64,000 nt of DNA from Acanthosepion pharaonis (GCA_903632075.3 CAHIKZ030005495.1:2458501-2522500), one strand, 5' to 3'. Counted from the stretch's first letter, positions 44,201 through 54,689 are shown. Notes: generated from the letters alone by a model not told the origin. Numbers and translations: made by a program.

Positions 44201-44891
44201 CGAATCAAGCCGAGCTTCTCGACTTGACGGTCGAACTCTCTGCTTTTGAGCGGAAAGGAGCCCGGACGAGGTTCCGCCGAGGGGCGGAGTCTCGTTCGGG
44301 GAGAAATGACCCACCCGATCTCGTTTATACGGGTTATACGGGCATTTTTTGGCCGTTCCTACGGGCTCGGGAAACCCAAGATAAACTCGGCCTTGTGCCA
44401 CATGCAACACTCGTGGGGTGGCTAGATACCGAATCAAGCTGAGCTTCTCGACTTGACAGTCGAACACTCTGCCTCTGAGCAGAAAGGAACCCGGACGAGG
44501 CTCCGCCGAAGGGCAGAGTCTCGTTCGGGGAGAAATGACCAACCCGATCTCGGTTATATGGGTTATACGGGCATTTTTTGGCCGAGCCTACGGGCTCGGG
44601 AAACCCACGATAAACTCGGCCTTGTGCCACATGCAACTCTCGTGGGGTGGCTAGATACCGAATCAAGCCGAGGTTCTCGGCTTGACGATCGAACTCTCTG
44701 CCTCCGAGCAGAGAGGAACCAATCGCAGGCTCCGCCGAAGGGCAGAGTCTCGTTCGGGGAGGTTGACCAACCCGATCCCGTTTATACGGGTACTACGGGC
44801 ATTTTTTGGCCGAGCCTATGGGTTCGGGAAACCCACGTTAAATTCGGCCTTGTGCCACATGCAACCTTCGTGGGGGGGTGGCTAGATACCA
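44201..44891 (+). repeat. GC-rich repeat family C, three tandem 229-bp copies
   Basis: Copies start at 44,201, 44,430 and 44,659 with cgaatcaagc. Each contains cgaactctctgc, gccgaagggcagagtctcgt, tcggggag, gcattttttggccg and cttgtgccacatgcaac. High GC keeps frames open on both strands (up to about 200 codons), but the frames are repeats of one non-coding unit and no domain is recognisable. Related single copies lie at 21.4 kb and about 52.0 kb. Confidence 0.88.
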
Positions 44892-45054
44892 AATCGAGTC
44901 GAGCCGATAGTAGTTCACTCCAAACCAGGCTGACGGTCATACTAACACCTTCCACATCTTGTATTATTATTTCGTGTAATACACCTTCGTTATTTCTACT
45001 CTTGTGTTCGTGTTGTTCTTCCTTGGTCCTAACCTGGACCATAACACCCAGACA

Positions 45055-45371
45055 TCGTGATCAAAGACCACAGAAACAGAATATGCTTTCTTATTGACAT
45101 GGTAGTCCCAGCAGATTGTAATATATCTTTGAAGATCTTCAAAAAAAACTATTAAAATACAAGGACTTTGGAGTGGAAATCTAAAATGATGTGGCATATG
45201 TGGACATCAGTAATTCCAGTTGTAGTTGGAGGACTCGGATTAACTTGAAAGTGTTCCGATAGATTCATTAAAGTGATTCCTGGTAGCCCGTGATTTAAAG
45301 AAATAAAAAAAGATATATACTTAAAAGTATGGCTCACATATTACGAAGAGCTTTATCTTTATAAAATGTAT

Positions 45372-45372
<1 letters not shown>
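45055..45372 (+). pseudogene. LINE C-terminal fragment with PVVVGGLG
   Basis: Codons read IKDHRNRICFLIDMVVPADC, then after disruption MMWHMWTSVIPVVVGGLGLT, then VIPGSP and FKEI. It is the same post-reverse-transcriptase tail as at 17.8 kb (DIAVP...VPIIIGALG). Frame breaks and stops mark it as dead. Confidence 0.75.

Positions 45373-45373
<1 letters not shown>

Positions 45374-45405
<32 letters not shown>
45374..45405. repeat. (GT)n microsatellite
   Basis: A GT run at the 3' end of the LINE fragment. Confidence 0.93.
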
Positions 45406-45407
<2 letters not shown>

Positions 45408-45616
45408 TTTTTCTTCCCAAAAATGATTAGTAGAAAATGTCGCGAAGCCGTTTATGACCTTAAGTCTCTTGTTGGGACTAGGAATGAAATGTGTATACAA
45501 CAGAACTTCAAATAAATAAAAGGATAATAATGTTTAGATCTGACCTTTGGACAAATTACCGCGTTGTGGTTGTCAAAATTCAGACCGCTATTGTCTCAAT
45601 TATCATTGGGCTGTAT

Positions 45617-45890
45617 GAAGATAAACTACATCCGCACCCTGGGTATGACGTTAAACTACATCCGGCAGCAACGCCTCTAATGAGGCGGTTTTGAGGAGCC
45701 ACCTCTTAATTGCTGTTCTTCAAAGATCCACTCAGCGCTGTAGTAGAACCTGTTAGGGTCCCAGCTATAGACAAAGTTAACCCACAAGCTGGGGGGAAAA
45801 CACCATGAATGGGTAAATATAGGTTTTAATACCAACAATATATTTGGCGTGGGGTGAGTTACCAGAAATATAGTTTTGGAAAAAAAATTG
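45617..45890 (-). mobile_element. repeat family A, copy 4
   Basis: ccctgggtatgacgttaaac, tacatccggcagcaacgcct, tttgaggagccacctcttaa and ggtcccagctatagacaaag match the family. Confidence 0.78.
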
Positions 45891-45896
45891 TACAGC

Positions 45897-46175
45897 AATC
45901 AGTCATTTATGTGCCGTGCGTAATAGACGTTTAGACGATCATGTATCTTTCGATACATGACTGAGAAGGCAGATTTTTTTCCTCGGTAAGTTGCCATTTC
46001 TTTCTGCGGCTATAGAACCCGGTCTTTCCTGCTATTTACCCATAGCTGGTGGGAGAAGAAGAGGATTCATACTTCTCCCAAGGGTATTAGCACGTAAGTG
46101 AATGCAATGGATTCGACTGGAATTTGAAAGCTGCACTCCGATTTCTAAATCCGAGCCGCTATCACTTGCTACACC
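45897..46175 (-). mobile_element. SINE family B, copy 4
   Basis: It carries the family hairpin at 45,940-45,959, gttgccatttctttctgcgg, ctatttacccatagctggtg and, at the right end, the tRNA-like head (minus: tagcggctcggatttagaaa, then a weakened B box). It abuts family A copy 4. Confidence 0.8.
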
Positions 46176-46514
46176 GTGCCTCCTATCTCACGTTAATTAT
46201 TAAGCTTAATGTAAATTTACATGAAAGAGGAGGAGGAAGACTGTGTTGGACCATTCTTTCAAAATAGGACCATCCTATCTGCCTTGAAAATAAGTCTTCA
46301 ATGTTCTCGTTTATACCCAATTTTAGACATCAACCAACGAAGCACGGTTCTCCCCTGTTTCCTTTTCTTTCAATTCCATAAATATACAAATTTCATTTTA
46401 ATTTCAAAACATATATCAAACATGAATTTAAAGCCTATGTTTATTTTGGTGGAATGGGATTGAATAAGAAAGATCAATTTACAATAAATTTACATAGTAA
46501 ACTGGACCCCATAT

Positions 46515-46810
46515 TCAGCCAGTTATGTGCCATGTGTGATTATACGTTTATGCGATCATGTATTTTTCAATACATGGCAGAATTTTTCAGGCAGTAGGTT
46601 GCCATTTCTTTCTGCGGTAGACCAGTTGCCATCCAAAAGCTATAGAACCCGGCCAGTCCTGATATTTACCCATAGCTGAGAAAGAGAAGAAGAGGAATCA
46701 TACCTTTGCTAAGCCTTCGGGTTCATGGTAAAAATATTCTTTGTTTTGTCGCCTTTAAGTGAATGTAATGGATTCGAATGGAATTCGAACTCTGCTCTCC
46801 GACTTGAGTC
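46515..46810 (-). mobile_element. SINE family B, copy 5, with a minisatellite monomer inside
   Basis: Family sequence from agttatgtgccatgtgtgat to gaatgtaatggattcgaat, but gccttcgggttcatggtaaa with aatattctttgttttgtcgc (46,711-46,755) replaces the usual segment cccaagggtatttgcacg. That insert is a monomer of the 67-bp array starting about 400 bp downstream. The hairpin at 46,557-46,576 has a compensatory base-pair change. Confidence 0.8.
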
Positions 46811-47150
46811 CGCCATGTTCTTGTATTTGGACCTTTTTCTAGCAGGAATAAACGCATGTGTTCATAATTGAACAACACGCAAATCCACGATCCTCTACAA
46901 GTCGCATATTTTTTTTCAATATTTCTTTGCTCACAGTTTTAGTTGGGTTTATTAGACGAAAAGAAGGATTATTTGAGAATATATTTTTATGGTTTTTATA
47001 GTTCGAAATGCTTTCTCACGGCATAATATGTGGACCCTGTCTCTTATCCTTAGTTAGGTTGTGTTATTTTTCGCTTCCACGTTTATACATTTAATGTACG
47101 AGTCTAGGGCTTTCTTGTAAATTTTTGAAACTTCTTCGTTTATTTCTTTC
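46811..47150. other. AT-rich stretch, nothing recognised
   Basis: Spacer between the SINE and the minisatellite; no gene recognised. Confidence 0.4.
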
Positions 47151-47151
47151 T

Positions 47152-48065
47152 CGTAATCCTTCAGGTTCATGGTATAAATATGTTTTGTTTTGTCGACTTT
47201 AATTAGAATATTTTTTCCCCGTAAGCCTTCGGGTTCACGGTATAAATATCCTTTGTTTGGTCGCCTTTAATTAGAATATTTCTTTCTCGTAAGCCTTCGG
47301 GTTCATGGTATAAATATTCTTTGTTTTGTCGCCTTTAATTAGAATATTGTTTCTCGTAATCCTTCGCGTTCATGGTATAAATATTCTTTGTTTCGTCGCC
47401 TTTAATTAAAATATTTTTTCTCGTAAGCCTTCGGGTTCATGGTATAAATATTCCTTGTTTTGTCGCCTTTAATTAGAATATTTTTTTCTCGTAAGCCTTC
47501 GGGTTCATGGTATAAATATTCTTTGTTTGGTCGCCTTTAATTAGAATATTTTTTTTTTCGTAAGCCTTCGGGTTCATGGTAAAAATATTCCTTGTTTTAT
47601 TTGCCCTTAATTAGAATTTTTTTCTCGTAAGCCTTCGGGTTCATGGTATAAATATTCTTTGTTTTGTCGCCTTTAATTAGAATATTTTTTCTCGTAATCC
47701 TTCGCGTTCATGGTATAAATATTCTTTGTTTCGTCGCCTTTAATTAAAATATTTTTTCTCGTAAGCCTTCGGGTTCATGGTATAAATATTCCTTGTTTTG
47801 TCGCCTTTAATTAGAATATTTTTTCTCGTAAGCCTTCGGGTTCATGGTATAAATATTCTTTGTTTGGTCGCCTTTAATTAGAATATTTTTTTCTCGTAAG
47901 CCTTCGGGTTCATGGTAAAAATATTCCTTGTTTTGTTGCCCTTAATTAGAATATTTTTTTCTCGTAAGCCTTCGGGTTCATGGTATAAATATTCTTTGTT
48001 TTGTCGCTTTTAATTAGAATATTTTTTCTCGTAAGCCTTCGGGTTCATGGTATAAATATTCTTAC
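47152..48065. repeat. 67-bp minisatellite with five-monomer higher-order repeat
   Basis: About 14 monomers of the type cgtaagccttcgggttcatg, gtataaatattctttgtttt, gtcgcctttaattagaat. A distinctive monomer (cgtaatccttcgcgttcatg with tttcgtcgcc and attaaaat) occurs at 47,349 and 47,695, and the four monomers after it repeat in the same order. The higher-order period is therefore about 346 bp (5 monomers). Confidence 0.92.
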
Positions 48066-48087
48066 AAACAATTATTTTTACAATTTC

Positions 48088-48303
48088 ATAGTGTTTTGAC
48101 CCTGGTTTGTGGGTTAACTATTTGCCCATAGCTGGGACCCTAACAGGTACTACCACCCCGGGTCAGGGTGGGCCTGGGAACACCATCAATTAAGAGGTGT
48201 TTCCACGCTCCTCAAAACCGTCTGATCAGAAGCCTTGTTGTTGGATGTAGTTTATCCTCTTACCGAGGACGCGGATGTAGTTTATCGTCACACTCAGGAC
48301 GAA
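48088..48303 (+). mobile_element. repeat family A, copy 5 (opposite orientation)
   Basis: ggtttgtgggttaactattt, gcccatagctgggaccctaa, ccacgctcctcaaaaccgtc and atgtagtttatcgtcacact are the inverse of the other family A copies. Confidence 0.78.
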
Positions 48304-48785
48304 AAATTTCGATATATTCCTCCTTATTTGGAATAGAAATATTTTTTAGCGAGAGCAGTATTTTGAATTCTCGCATTATGGTTCGATCCGTGAATAAGAA
48401 ACAATTGTCCTGCCTTTGGAAAAAAAAACAATAGTTGTGCGTTCGAAAAAATTTGAGTAATACCGAATTAATACGCATAAAACATAAGGTATGTTAAAGT
48501 GTACTGGTTAAGATGGTTCATGAGAGCGTAAACAAAATACCCTGTGAATGAAAGCGCTCAACTGTACAGAAGCGAAAGTGAGTGCATTCCTTGGTTCCAC
48601 AAAATTATAATTAAAAACAAATATGTATTTGTAAAATAAGATATTAAAACCTTTTATCCTTCTATATCTGAAAAAGGTCTGCTGGAGGCTTTATGCTTCG
48701 CCTAAGGCTTCGTAAACATAATACCTGATCAAACGAACAATTGCCTCAAATTAATTTTATTCCGCAATGAAGTAACCTAGATTAA
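48304..48785. other. AT-rich stretch, nothing recognised
   Basis: No repeat family or domain was recognised. Confidence 0.4.
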
Positions 48786-48788
48786 GAA

Positions 48789-48835
<47 letters not shown>

Positions 48836-48992
48836 AAAAGTGTCTATAAATATAAATAAATATAAGTATGTATAATTATTTATATATATATGTGTGGGTG
48901 TATTAAAAGCTTAATATCAGAGATAGAGCTAATATATTTGGTTGGATAGATGTGAGTTTTATGATAGGTTTCACGCTTTTAGCGATCGTGAG

Positions 48993-49072
<80 letters not shown>
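48789..49072. repeat. (TA)n-(GT)n and (CT)n-(TA)n microsatellites
   Basis: TA/GT tract at 48,789-48,834 and CT/TA tract at about 48,998-49,072; the second directly precedes the Penelope-like relic. Confidence 0.95.
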
Positions 49073-49075
<3 letters not shown>

Positions 49076-49099
49076 TAATACCCTACTTATTTTATATTT

Positions 49100-49640
49100 T
49101 CGAAACAAAAGGCCTACAAAATATTCCAAAAACAAAAAACACCCTCCTGAGAAAAAACCCAATGAATCAAAAAATATGTTGTGCTACCAACTAATTGTAT
49201 CACATCTACAATTGCAAAGAACTTATCTAAACTCAACATAAAAGTCTTTACTACTACATCCAAATTAATAAAAGTCTTAGTCAATATTAAAAAAAAAAAA
49301 ACAATACGCCAAAACCTGAATAAGGGGTTTATTTCATCGCCTGTAATATTTTTCACAAAAATACATAGGAGAAACCTCAAGGAATCTAAATAAAAGATTA
49401 TATGAACACAAAAGGGACATATTACAAAATAATACGTCAAATGCGTTGGTTGCCAACCGTAACGAGACTGACCACAACTTTGACATAAAAAATGCTACTT
49501 TGATCAAAGGAGAAAATAATTCACTATGTCTAAATATCTAGAGATGCCTAAATCGCAAGTTCATCTACAGTAAATTTTGAGCCCTAGCTCTAACAATATT
49601 TCGCCATTCCTGGCAGATCTTCTAAGATTACAGTGTGGAA
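49100..49640 (+). pseudogene. Penelope-like element, GIY-YIG endonuclease relic
   Basis: Penelope-like elements encode a reverse transcriptase followed by a GIY-YIG endonuclease. Codons here read VVLPTNCITSTIAKNLSKLN (pre-endonuclease region), then NKGFISSPVIF, then HKRDILQNN with TSNALVANRNETDHNFDIKN and ATLIKGENN, the conserved H...NALV.H..ETDH.FD block of the endonuclease. Frames change several times and the reverse transcriptase is absent. A hammerhead-like motif lies about 110 bp downstream. Confidence 0.72.
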
Positions 49641-49753
49641 TAATACCTAAAAAGAAAAAAACTCTAAATGAATTCGGCTGAAAAAAATTCTAAAATTCCC
49701 AGGACCTTTCTGCCGTGCACATTGTGTTGTCCTACTAACATAACAAAATTAGT

Positions 49754-49783
49754 CTGATGAAGTCTTGAAGGATGAAACGCCTC
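49754..49783 (+). ncRNA. hammerhead-like motif downstream of the Penelope-like relic
   Basis: Perfect CTGATGA (49,754-49,760), a weak stem-loop agtcttgaaggat, and GAAAC (49,774-49,778) followed by GCCTC, one base from the GCGTC seen at 30.27 kb. Stem pairing is imperfect, so it is probably decayed. Its position after the GIY-YIG relic links the motif to this element type. Confidence 0.5.
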
Positions 49784-49969
49784 ACAAGTAAACTTTTTAC
49801 ACATTCTCATAAAATTTCCCCATGTATATATATTCATATTTCCCAAAGCTATTTTATACGAAACTGAACGTTAATGAATTTGGCTTGCATTCGAACTCGG
49901 TTCACCAATTTCTCTTTTCGAATCACTCTGTCCTTCTTTACTGGAGCGAATGTTGAACGATTTCCTCAA

Positions 49970-50355
49970 AGATGAAGAAGAGACTCGAGGCGACAGAGAC
50001 GTGGTTCTACAGAAGGATGCTAAGGATATCATGGACCGAGCGTGTGACCAACGATGAGGTCTTAGAGAGGTTACAAACAAGGTGGAGGCTGATACTTAAC
50101 ATCAGGAAGAGGCAGCTGAAGTCTCTGGGACGCATAATGAGGAAGGAGAGCCTGGAGAATCTGATACTCACGGGTCGAATAAAGGGAAAGAGAGACAAAG
50201 GAAAACAACTCGTGATATACTTGGCGGGCATTATGGATGACAGAATGTGATCTAGGGGAGGAAGTAGAGGAAAGGAACTTGTGGAGAGCTGCAAGGGATG
50301 GAGGGAGGTGGAGAGCCATGATCGCCTACGTCCTGAAAGGACATGGCACAAAATG
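49970..50355 (+). pseudogene. LINE C-terminal fragment (RTE-like type), fairly well preserved
   Basis: An open frame of about 90 codons reads MKKRLEATETWFYRRMLRIS, WTERVTNDEVLERL, then KRQLKSLGRIMRKESLENLI with TGRIKGKRDKGKQ. After one frameshift it continues WRAARDGGRWRAMIAYVLKG with HGTK and a stop. This is the C-terminal signature of an endonuclease/reverse-transcriptase LINE. The reverse-transcriptase domain is missing (5' truncation). It is the best copy of this family in the window. Confidence 0.82.
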
Positions 50356-50698
50356 AAAGAACCGCTACGGTATCCGTACAAGCAACTACATCACACTGTA
50401 ATATAAAATGTAAACAGGGCTAGGTGTACATGTCATCTAATAGGATTACATTTCAAATGTTGGCTTAAATTGTAAAGGTGCCTTTTAACTTTGTTACAGA
50501 TTTTGCGATTATGGACAGAGATTTACTTATTGAAATCGTAAAAATATTTATACAATATATAGAAAGCAGAAATGTCAACATGGAGAGCTTCTTAGTCCAT
50601 TAATACCCCGAGCAGATGAATCTCTTTTTCAAACTCCGACAGACAATGGCAATTGAAATTATCGTGACTTTTGAAGCGTCCAAGTAAGCAATTTCTTT

Positions 50699-50896
50699 TT
50701 AAATGGACCACAATTGATCGACATTTGATGTAGGGGTGCGTTTATCGTGATTTGGCTCCCTTCTTTCTAAAGTCTTACAGTCCAAGTGCTTCTCAAATGG
50801 AGGACGTATTGTTTGTGTTATGATAAACTCTGGAAGTACAGGGCTTGAAACTTCAGAGATCCTTCGCCGTAGAAGATAAGAGTCGCTGAATGCTGT
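50699..50896 (-). CDS. candidate 3'-terminal host exon, product unknown
   Basis: On the minus strand a pyrimidine-rich tract ending tattttatttttctag gives a good 3' splice acceptor at 50,896/50,897. It is followed by 65 codons open to a TAA at 50,699-50,701. The peptide starts TAFSDSYLLRRRISEVSSPV and ends TSNVDQLWSI, with balanced composition. GC content is higher than in the flanks, and the segment matches no repeat in the window. I do not recognise the protein, and upstream exons are not visible. A chance open frame is possible. Confidence 0.4.
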   Translation of the reverse strand, partial: TAFSDSYLLRRRISEVSSPVLPEFIITQTIRPPFEKHLDCKTLERREPNHDKRTPTSNVDQLWSI

Positions 50897-51002
50897 CTAG
50901 AAAAATAAAATACAATACAGTTTAGAGTTATTCATCGTAAATTTTAAAAAAAGAGGAACGCACACACACACGTACAAAGGCACTAAGGCAGGCACGAGGC
51001 AC

Positions 51003-51010
51003 ACACACAT

Positions 51011-51078
<68 letters not shown>

Positions 51079-51243
51079 CTAATTTAAATTATATATTTAA
51101 TTTATATATATATTTAAATTATTTAATATATATATATTATTAAATTTAATATATATTAACAAATTAAATAATATATATATATATATATATATATATTATT
51201 AAATTATTTTAATCTATATATATGTATTTAAATTATATATTTA

Positions 51244-51335
<92 letters not shown>

Positions 51336-51519
51336 GTATGTAGAAAAATACGAAAAGAACACGTTTGGTAAATAATCCAGGGTTCTTTAGTATTTTTGTT
51401 TTTATTTTTAAAAAACAGTGCTCCATGCAGAAGTAGAGCTAAGATTATAATATATATTTTTTTTAAATATGTGCCGAAGGAATCGTATTTTTAATCATAT
51501 TTTTAAAAACAATTTTATA

Positions 51520-51550
<31 letters not shown>

Positions 51551-51606
51551 AGATATATGTATAGATTTATATAGATATATATGTATGTATTATATATTTA
51601 ATTTAT

Positions 51607-51653
<47 letters not shown>

Positions 51654-51660
51654 CGCCAGT
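51003..51660. repeat. complex (TA)n/(TG)n/(GATA)n/(CT)n block
   Basis: TA tracts at about 51,017-51,075, 51,160-51,196 and 51,246-51,297, a TG tract at 51,297-51,332, agatat repeats at 51,532-51,560 and a CT tract at 51,611-51,650. ttagtatttttgtttttatt with cagtgctcc (51,388-51,425) is a repeat also seen at 31.9 and 55.87 kb. Confidence 0.88.
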
Positions 51661-51959
51661 TGGCCGATGTCTGAACTTTATGGTTTAATGCTGTTTATTC
51701 ATTTCCAATTTGTTTTTTTCTCTTTTATTTTATTGTTTGTAAACTACATTTCTTGTTTATTGAAACAATTTTGGCTTGTAAGAAACCGCAAAAATTCAAA
51801 AATAGGGCTGAGTTTTAGGAAAATAAGGGTGATTTTTAGGGGCCTGGGACACATCGGAAATATTCACATTAATTTCATTGGGAAAAACTGATTGAGAAAC
51901 GAGTGTTTTGACTTACGAGCTCGGTCTTGGAACGCATGAAAATCGTATCTCAAGATATT
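51661..51959. other. AT-rich stretch, nothing recognised
   Basis: A short open frame here lacks recognisable features. Confidence 0.35.
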
Positions 51960-51994
51960 GCTATATATATATATATATAAATATATATGTTGCG

Positions 51995-52165
51995 GTTGCG
52001 GAGGCTCGGGCATTATTTGTTCCTAGACCGGATGTACGCGCTCGGGATCCCTACATTAAACTGATCTGTTGTCACAAACTGACCTCGTGGGGAGGGTGTT
52101 GAGTAAATACAAATAACCCATAGGGGTTGATATGCCGCTAAACAAACCAAACAGATAAACAACAC
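51995..52165 (+). repeat. diverged family C copy with SINE-type tail
   Basis: gcattatttgttcctagacc, gctcgggatccctacattaa and gacctcgtggggagggtgtt align with the family C order gcattttttggccg, gctcgggaaacccac and ctcgtggggtgg. It ends with ggggttgatatgccgctaaa followed by caaaccaaac, as at 25.74 kb. This suggests that family C is the body of a longer SINE-like element with that tail. Confidence 0.55.
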
Positions 52166-52492
52166 GAAAGAACCCTTGTATAACATTCTTATATAAAATG
52201 TTATAAAAGGGTTATTAAAGGAATGAAACTGCTTTCCAGAATATAACTTAAAATATTCTACAACATAAAGTACACATCACCGCCTCTAGTAAACTTGTCC
52301 ACACAAATATGTATATGCACAAAAGCTGAGTATCATCTACCATGTATTCAGTTGTGAAATCAGAATAACATATATGTTTTATCACTTTAAAGCTCATGAG
52401 AAAATTAAATTTCGGCATTAAATGATCCATAAAGAAGTTGATATCAATCAATTCCTTTTCCCAAGAGGTCACGGCAATTCAAAGGTGTAAAG

Positions 52493-52552
52493 AAAAAGGA
52501 ATCTGTGTAGGGTCATGATCGCCTACGCCCCGAAGAGACACGGCTACTAGAA
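52493..52552 (+). pseudogene. tiny LINE 3'-end fragment
   Basis: gtgtagggtcatgatcgcct with acgccccgaagagacacgg corresponds to LWRAMIAYVLKGHGT codons of the 50.3-kb LINE. Confidence 0.5.
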
Positions 52553-52876
52553 ACACACAGCTACTCATAGGTCCGAATATTAATCAATCATTAGCATGAA
52601 AAGTGAAAAGTTTGTTTTTTTTCTCAAATAACAATGACACCCACTCCAGCTACCAGAGAATTGGAAATGTTTGGGAAAATAAACAATAATTGTGAAGCTT
52701 TCTTCAATACGTTCTTTATTTCCCAACTCCTTTTATTTTTACTCGTCCTAATGTAAATATGCATTAAGGGAATCTCTCAGGATTGAACAGGAGGCTAAAC
52801 ATTGTATGCGGTACCACTTGAAAAAGAATGTATATATAACAGACATTTTGTAATTGTTCACTAAATTTAATTTCGT

Positions 52877-53134
52877 GTGATAAAAGACCAGAATAATGGA
52901 GCATCCAGTCATGTTTTGGACAATAAATTAACTAATCTACGAGATAAACTTGCTCTAACAAGTAAGGTAATAACTTTTTTTAATCAATTCACCCCAACCG
53001 AGATAATAATGCCACTAAAACGCAAGAGATTACTGGGAGTGAAAAACAATGAAAAGACTTTAGAAGGAATCAGAATCCAAAATTGTAAACAAGGAACAAG
53101 AGATAAACTACTAAAAGTGTTAAAAAAAAAGTGA
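52877..53134 (+). CDS. unrecognised ORF of 85 codons
   Basis: Lys-rich frame from MIKDQNNGASSHV to KLLKVLKKK. I recognise no domain. It lies upstream of, and in the same orientation as, the reverse-transcriptase relic at 53.9 kb, so it may be part of that element's 5' region. There is no evidence that it is a host gene. Confidence 0.2.
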   Translation: MIKDQNNGASSHVLDNKLTNLRDKLALTSKVITFFNQFTPTEIIMPLKRKRLLGVKNNEKTLEGIRIQNCKQGTRDKLLKVLKKK

Positions 53135-53344
53135 GGAGTGCGAACAGGACGATAGGCAAAACTAGCTACCCCTGCTGAGGAAAAAATAAATAAATGGTAT
53201 ATAAAATTTAAGAGTTTAAGTGGTAACATGTAAAGTATAGAGTTGAAGTAGACTTTAGAAAGAATCGGAAACTTAATCCTGAATAGGCAACAGGGGAGAA
53301 AACTCTACTACTTTAAAAAAAAGAAGAGTTCGTTTTCTTCTTCT

Positions 53345-53760
53345 ATGTGCCATGTACCTTCAGAACGTTGTCATTGCAAAATTTACTCTCCTTTCAACCT
53401 CTTTTGTAATGTCTGTCTTTTTGCTATGTCTCCTAATTCCTGTTCTGACAACCATTTACACAAGGTCTTTCTTCTTCTTCTTTGTGTCATTTCCCTTCAG
53501 GACAGTGGCGATCATGGCTCTCCACAACTTCCTGTCCTTCGTAGCTCTTAGTAAAGTTCGTCTTTTTGCTATCCCTCCTAATTCCTGTTCTGCCAACCAT
53601 TTACACAAGCACTTTCTTCTCTGTGTCATTTCCCTTCAGGACAGTGTCGATCATGGATCTCCACAACTTCCTGTCCTTCGTAGCTCTTAGTAAAGTTTGT
53701 CTTTTTGCTATCCCTCCTAATTACTGTTCTGCCAACCATTTACACAAGCTCCTTCTTCTT
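53345..53760 (-). repeat. tandem array of a LINE 3'-end fragment, 139-bp period
   Basis: Three units repeat tcatttcccttcaggacagt, atggctctccacaacttcct and ccatttacacaagc; starts are at 53,487 and 53,626. On the minus strand they encode the LWRAMI-type LINE C-terminus. The array ends in (CTT)n (53,749-53,796). Confidence 0.85.
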
Positions 53761-53796
53761 CTTCTTCTTCTTCTTCTTCTTCTTCTTCTTCTTCTA
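53749..53796. repeat. (CTT)n microsatellite
   Basis: About 16 cтt-type triplets at the edge of the LINE tandem array. Confidence 0.9.
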
Positions 53797-53879
53797 AAAG
53801 CGAACTAGGTAAAACAAGTAAAACAATACCAGAAAGAATTAATCCTGAACAAAATAAGTTAGGAGTAAATCAGTGGAAA

Positions 53880-54670
53880 ACACAAAAGCACCTATTGACT
53901 GGTTCCACAGCATAAATAACAAACGAAATTACCAGTTTATACAATTAGACATAAAATAATTTTACCCATCCATGCTAGATAAGGCCATTACGTTAGCCCA
54001 AGAACAAATAAAAATAAACACAAACGAAATCGATATCATTAAACACTCCCGTAAATCACTACTATTCCACAAGGAAGACGCATGGTTAAAGAACGAAGGG
54101 ATCTTTGATATTACAATGGGGAGCTTTGACGGTGCGTAGACATGCGAAATCATAGGTATATATTTACGACATGATACATGACTCTACAGGGACAACGGTC
54201 TCATAATGTTAAGAAACTACAACAAACAAAACACAAAGCTAGAAAAGCAATAATAAGGATTTTTAAAAATAACGGATTTAACATAGATATAAAAACTAAC
54301 CTAAACGAAGTAGATTTTCTAGATGAAGAAAAAGAAAAAAGTATATATAGGAGTAACTGAAGGACCCTGGAAACAAAGAAACTATGCACACAAAACATCT
54401 TTCACAAATAGTAAATACGCGAACAGCACAATTCTTTCCAAGTATATCTGGGAATTTAAAAACAAAACACAAATCACACCAAAAATATCATGGAAAATGA
54501 GGAAAACATTATCAGTCTACAACAACCAATCAAAAACCTGCAAACTTTGCTTGGTGGTAAAAATAGATATTATTACATTCCCCGACCAAAATAAATTACT
54601 AAATAAACGATCTAATCAAAATGCAGACACGAACATTTTTACTACGTTACTTAAAAATCGAAAACTGAAA
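53880..54670 (+). pseudogene. retroelement relic: reverse transcriptase plus GIY-YIG-like tail
   Basis: Codons read WFHSINNKRNYQFIQLDIK, then FYPSML (reverse-transcriptase motif A region, with a stop between), KHSRKSLLFHKEDAWLKNEG, FDITMGSFDGA, and LYRDNGLIM in place of the usual catalytic DD motif. After a deletion, VYIGVTEGPWKQRNYAHKTS with NSTILSKYIWEFKNK resembles a GIY-YIG-type endonuclease (YIG, R, H). The domain pair suggests a Penelope-like element, but the lineage is unlike the 49-kb relic. Stops and a deletion between the halves mark it as dead. Confidence 0.7.
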
Positions 54671-54689
54671 TAAATAAATGCAAATAAAC

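Noticed and set aside
44453..45097. 214-codon open frame on the plus strand, and overlapping long minus-strand frames
   Set aside because: It runs through the GC-rich 229-bp tandem repeat and then into a dead LINE fragment; both strands are open because of composition, and the peptide simply repeats with the array.
46221..46463. 80-codon plus-strand frame beginning MKEEEED
   Set aside because: No domain, no splice or initiation evidence, and it lies between SINE copies.
52248..52472. 74-codon minus-strand frame beginning MTSWEKEL as a host exon
   Set aside because: No splice acceptor, AT-driven composition and no recognisable domain; weaker than the 50.7-kb candidate.
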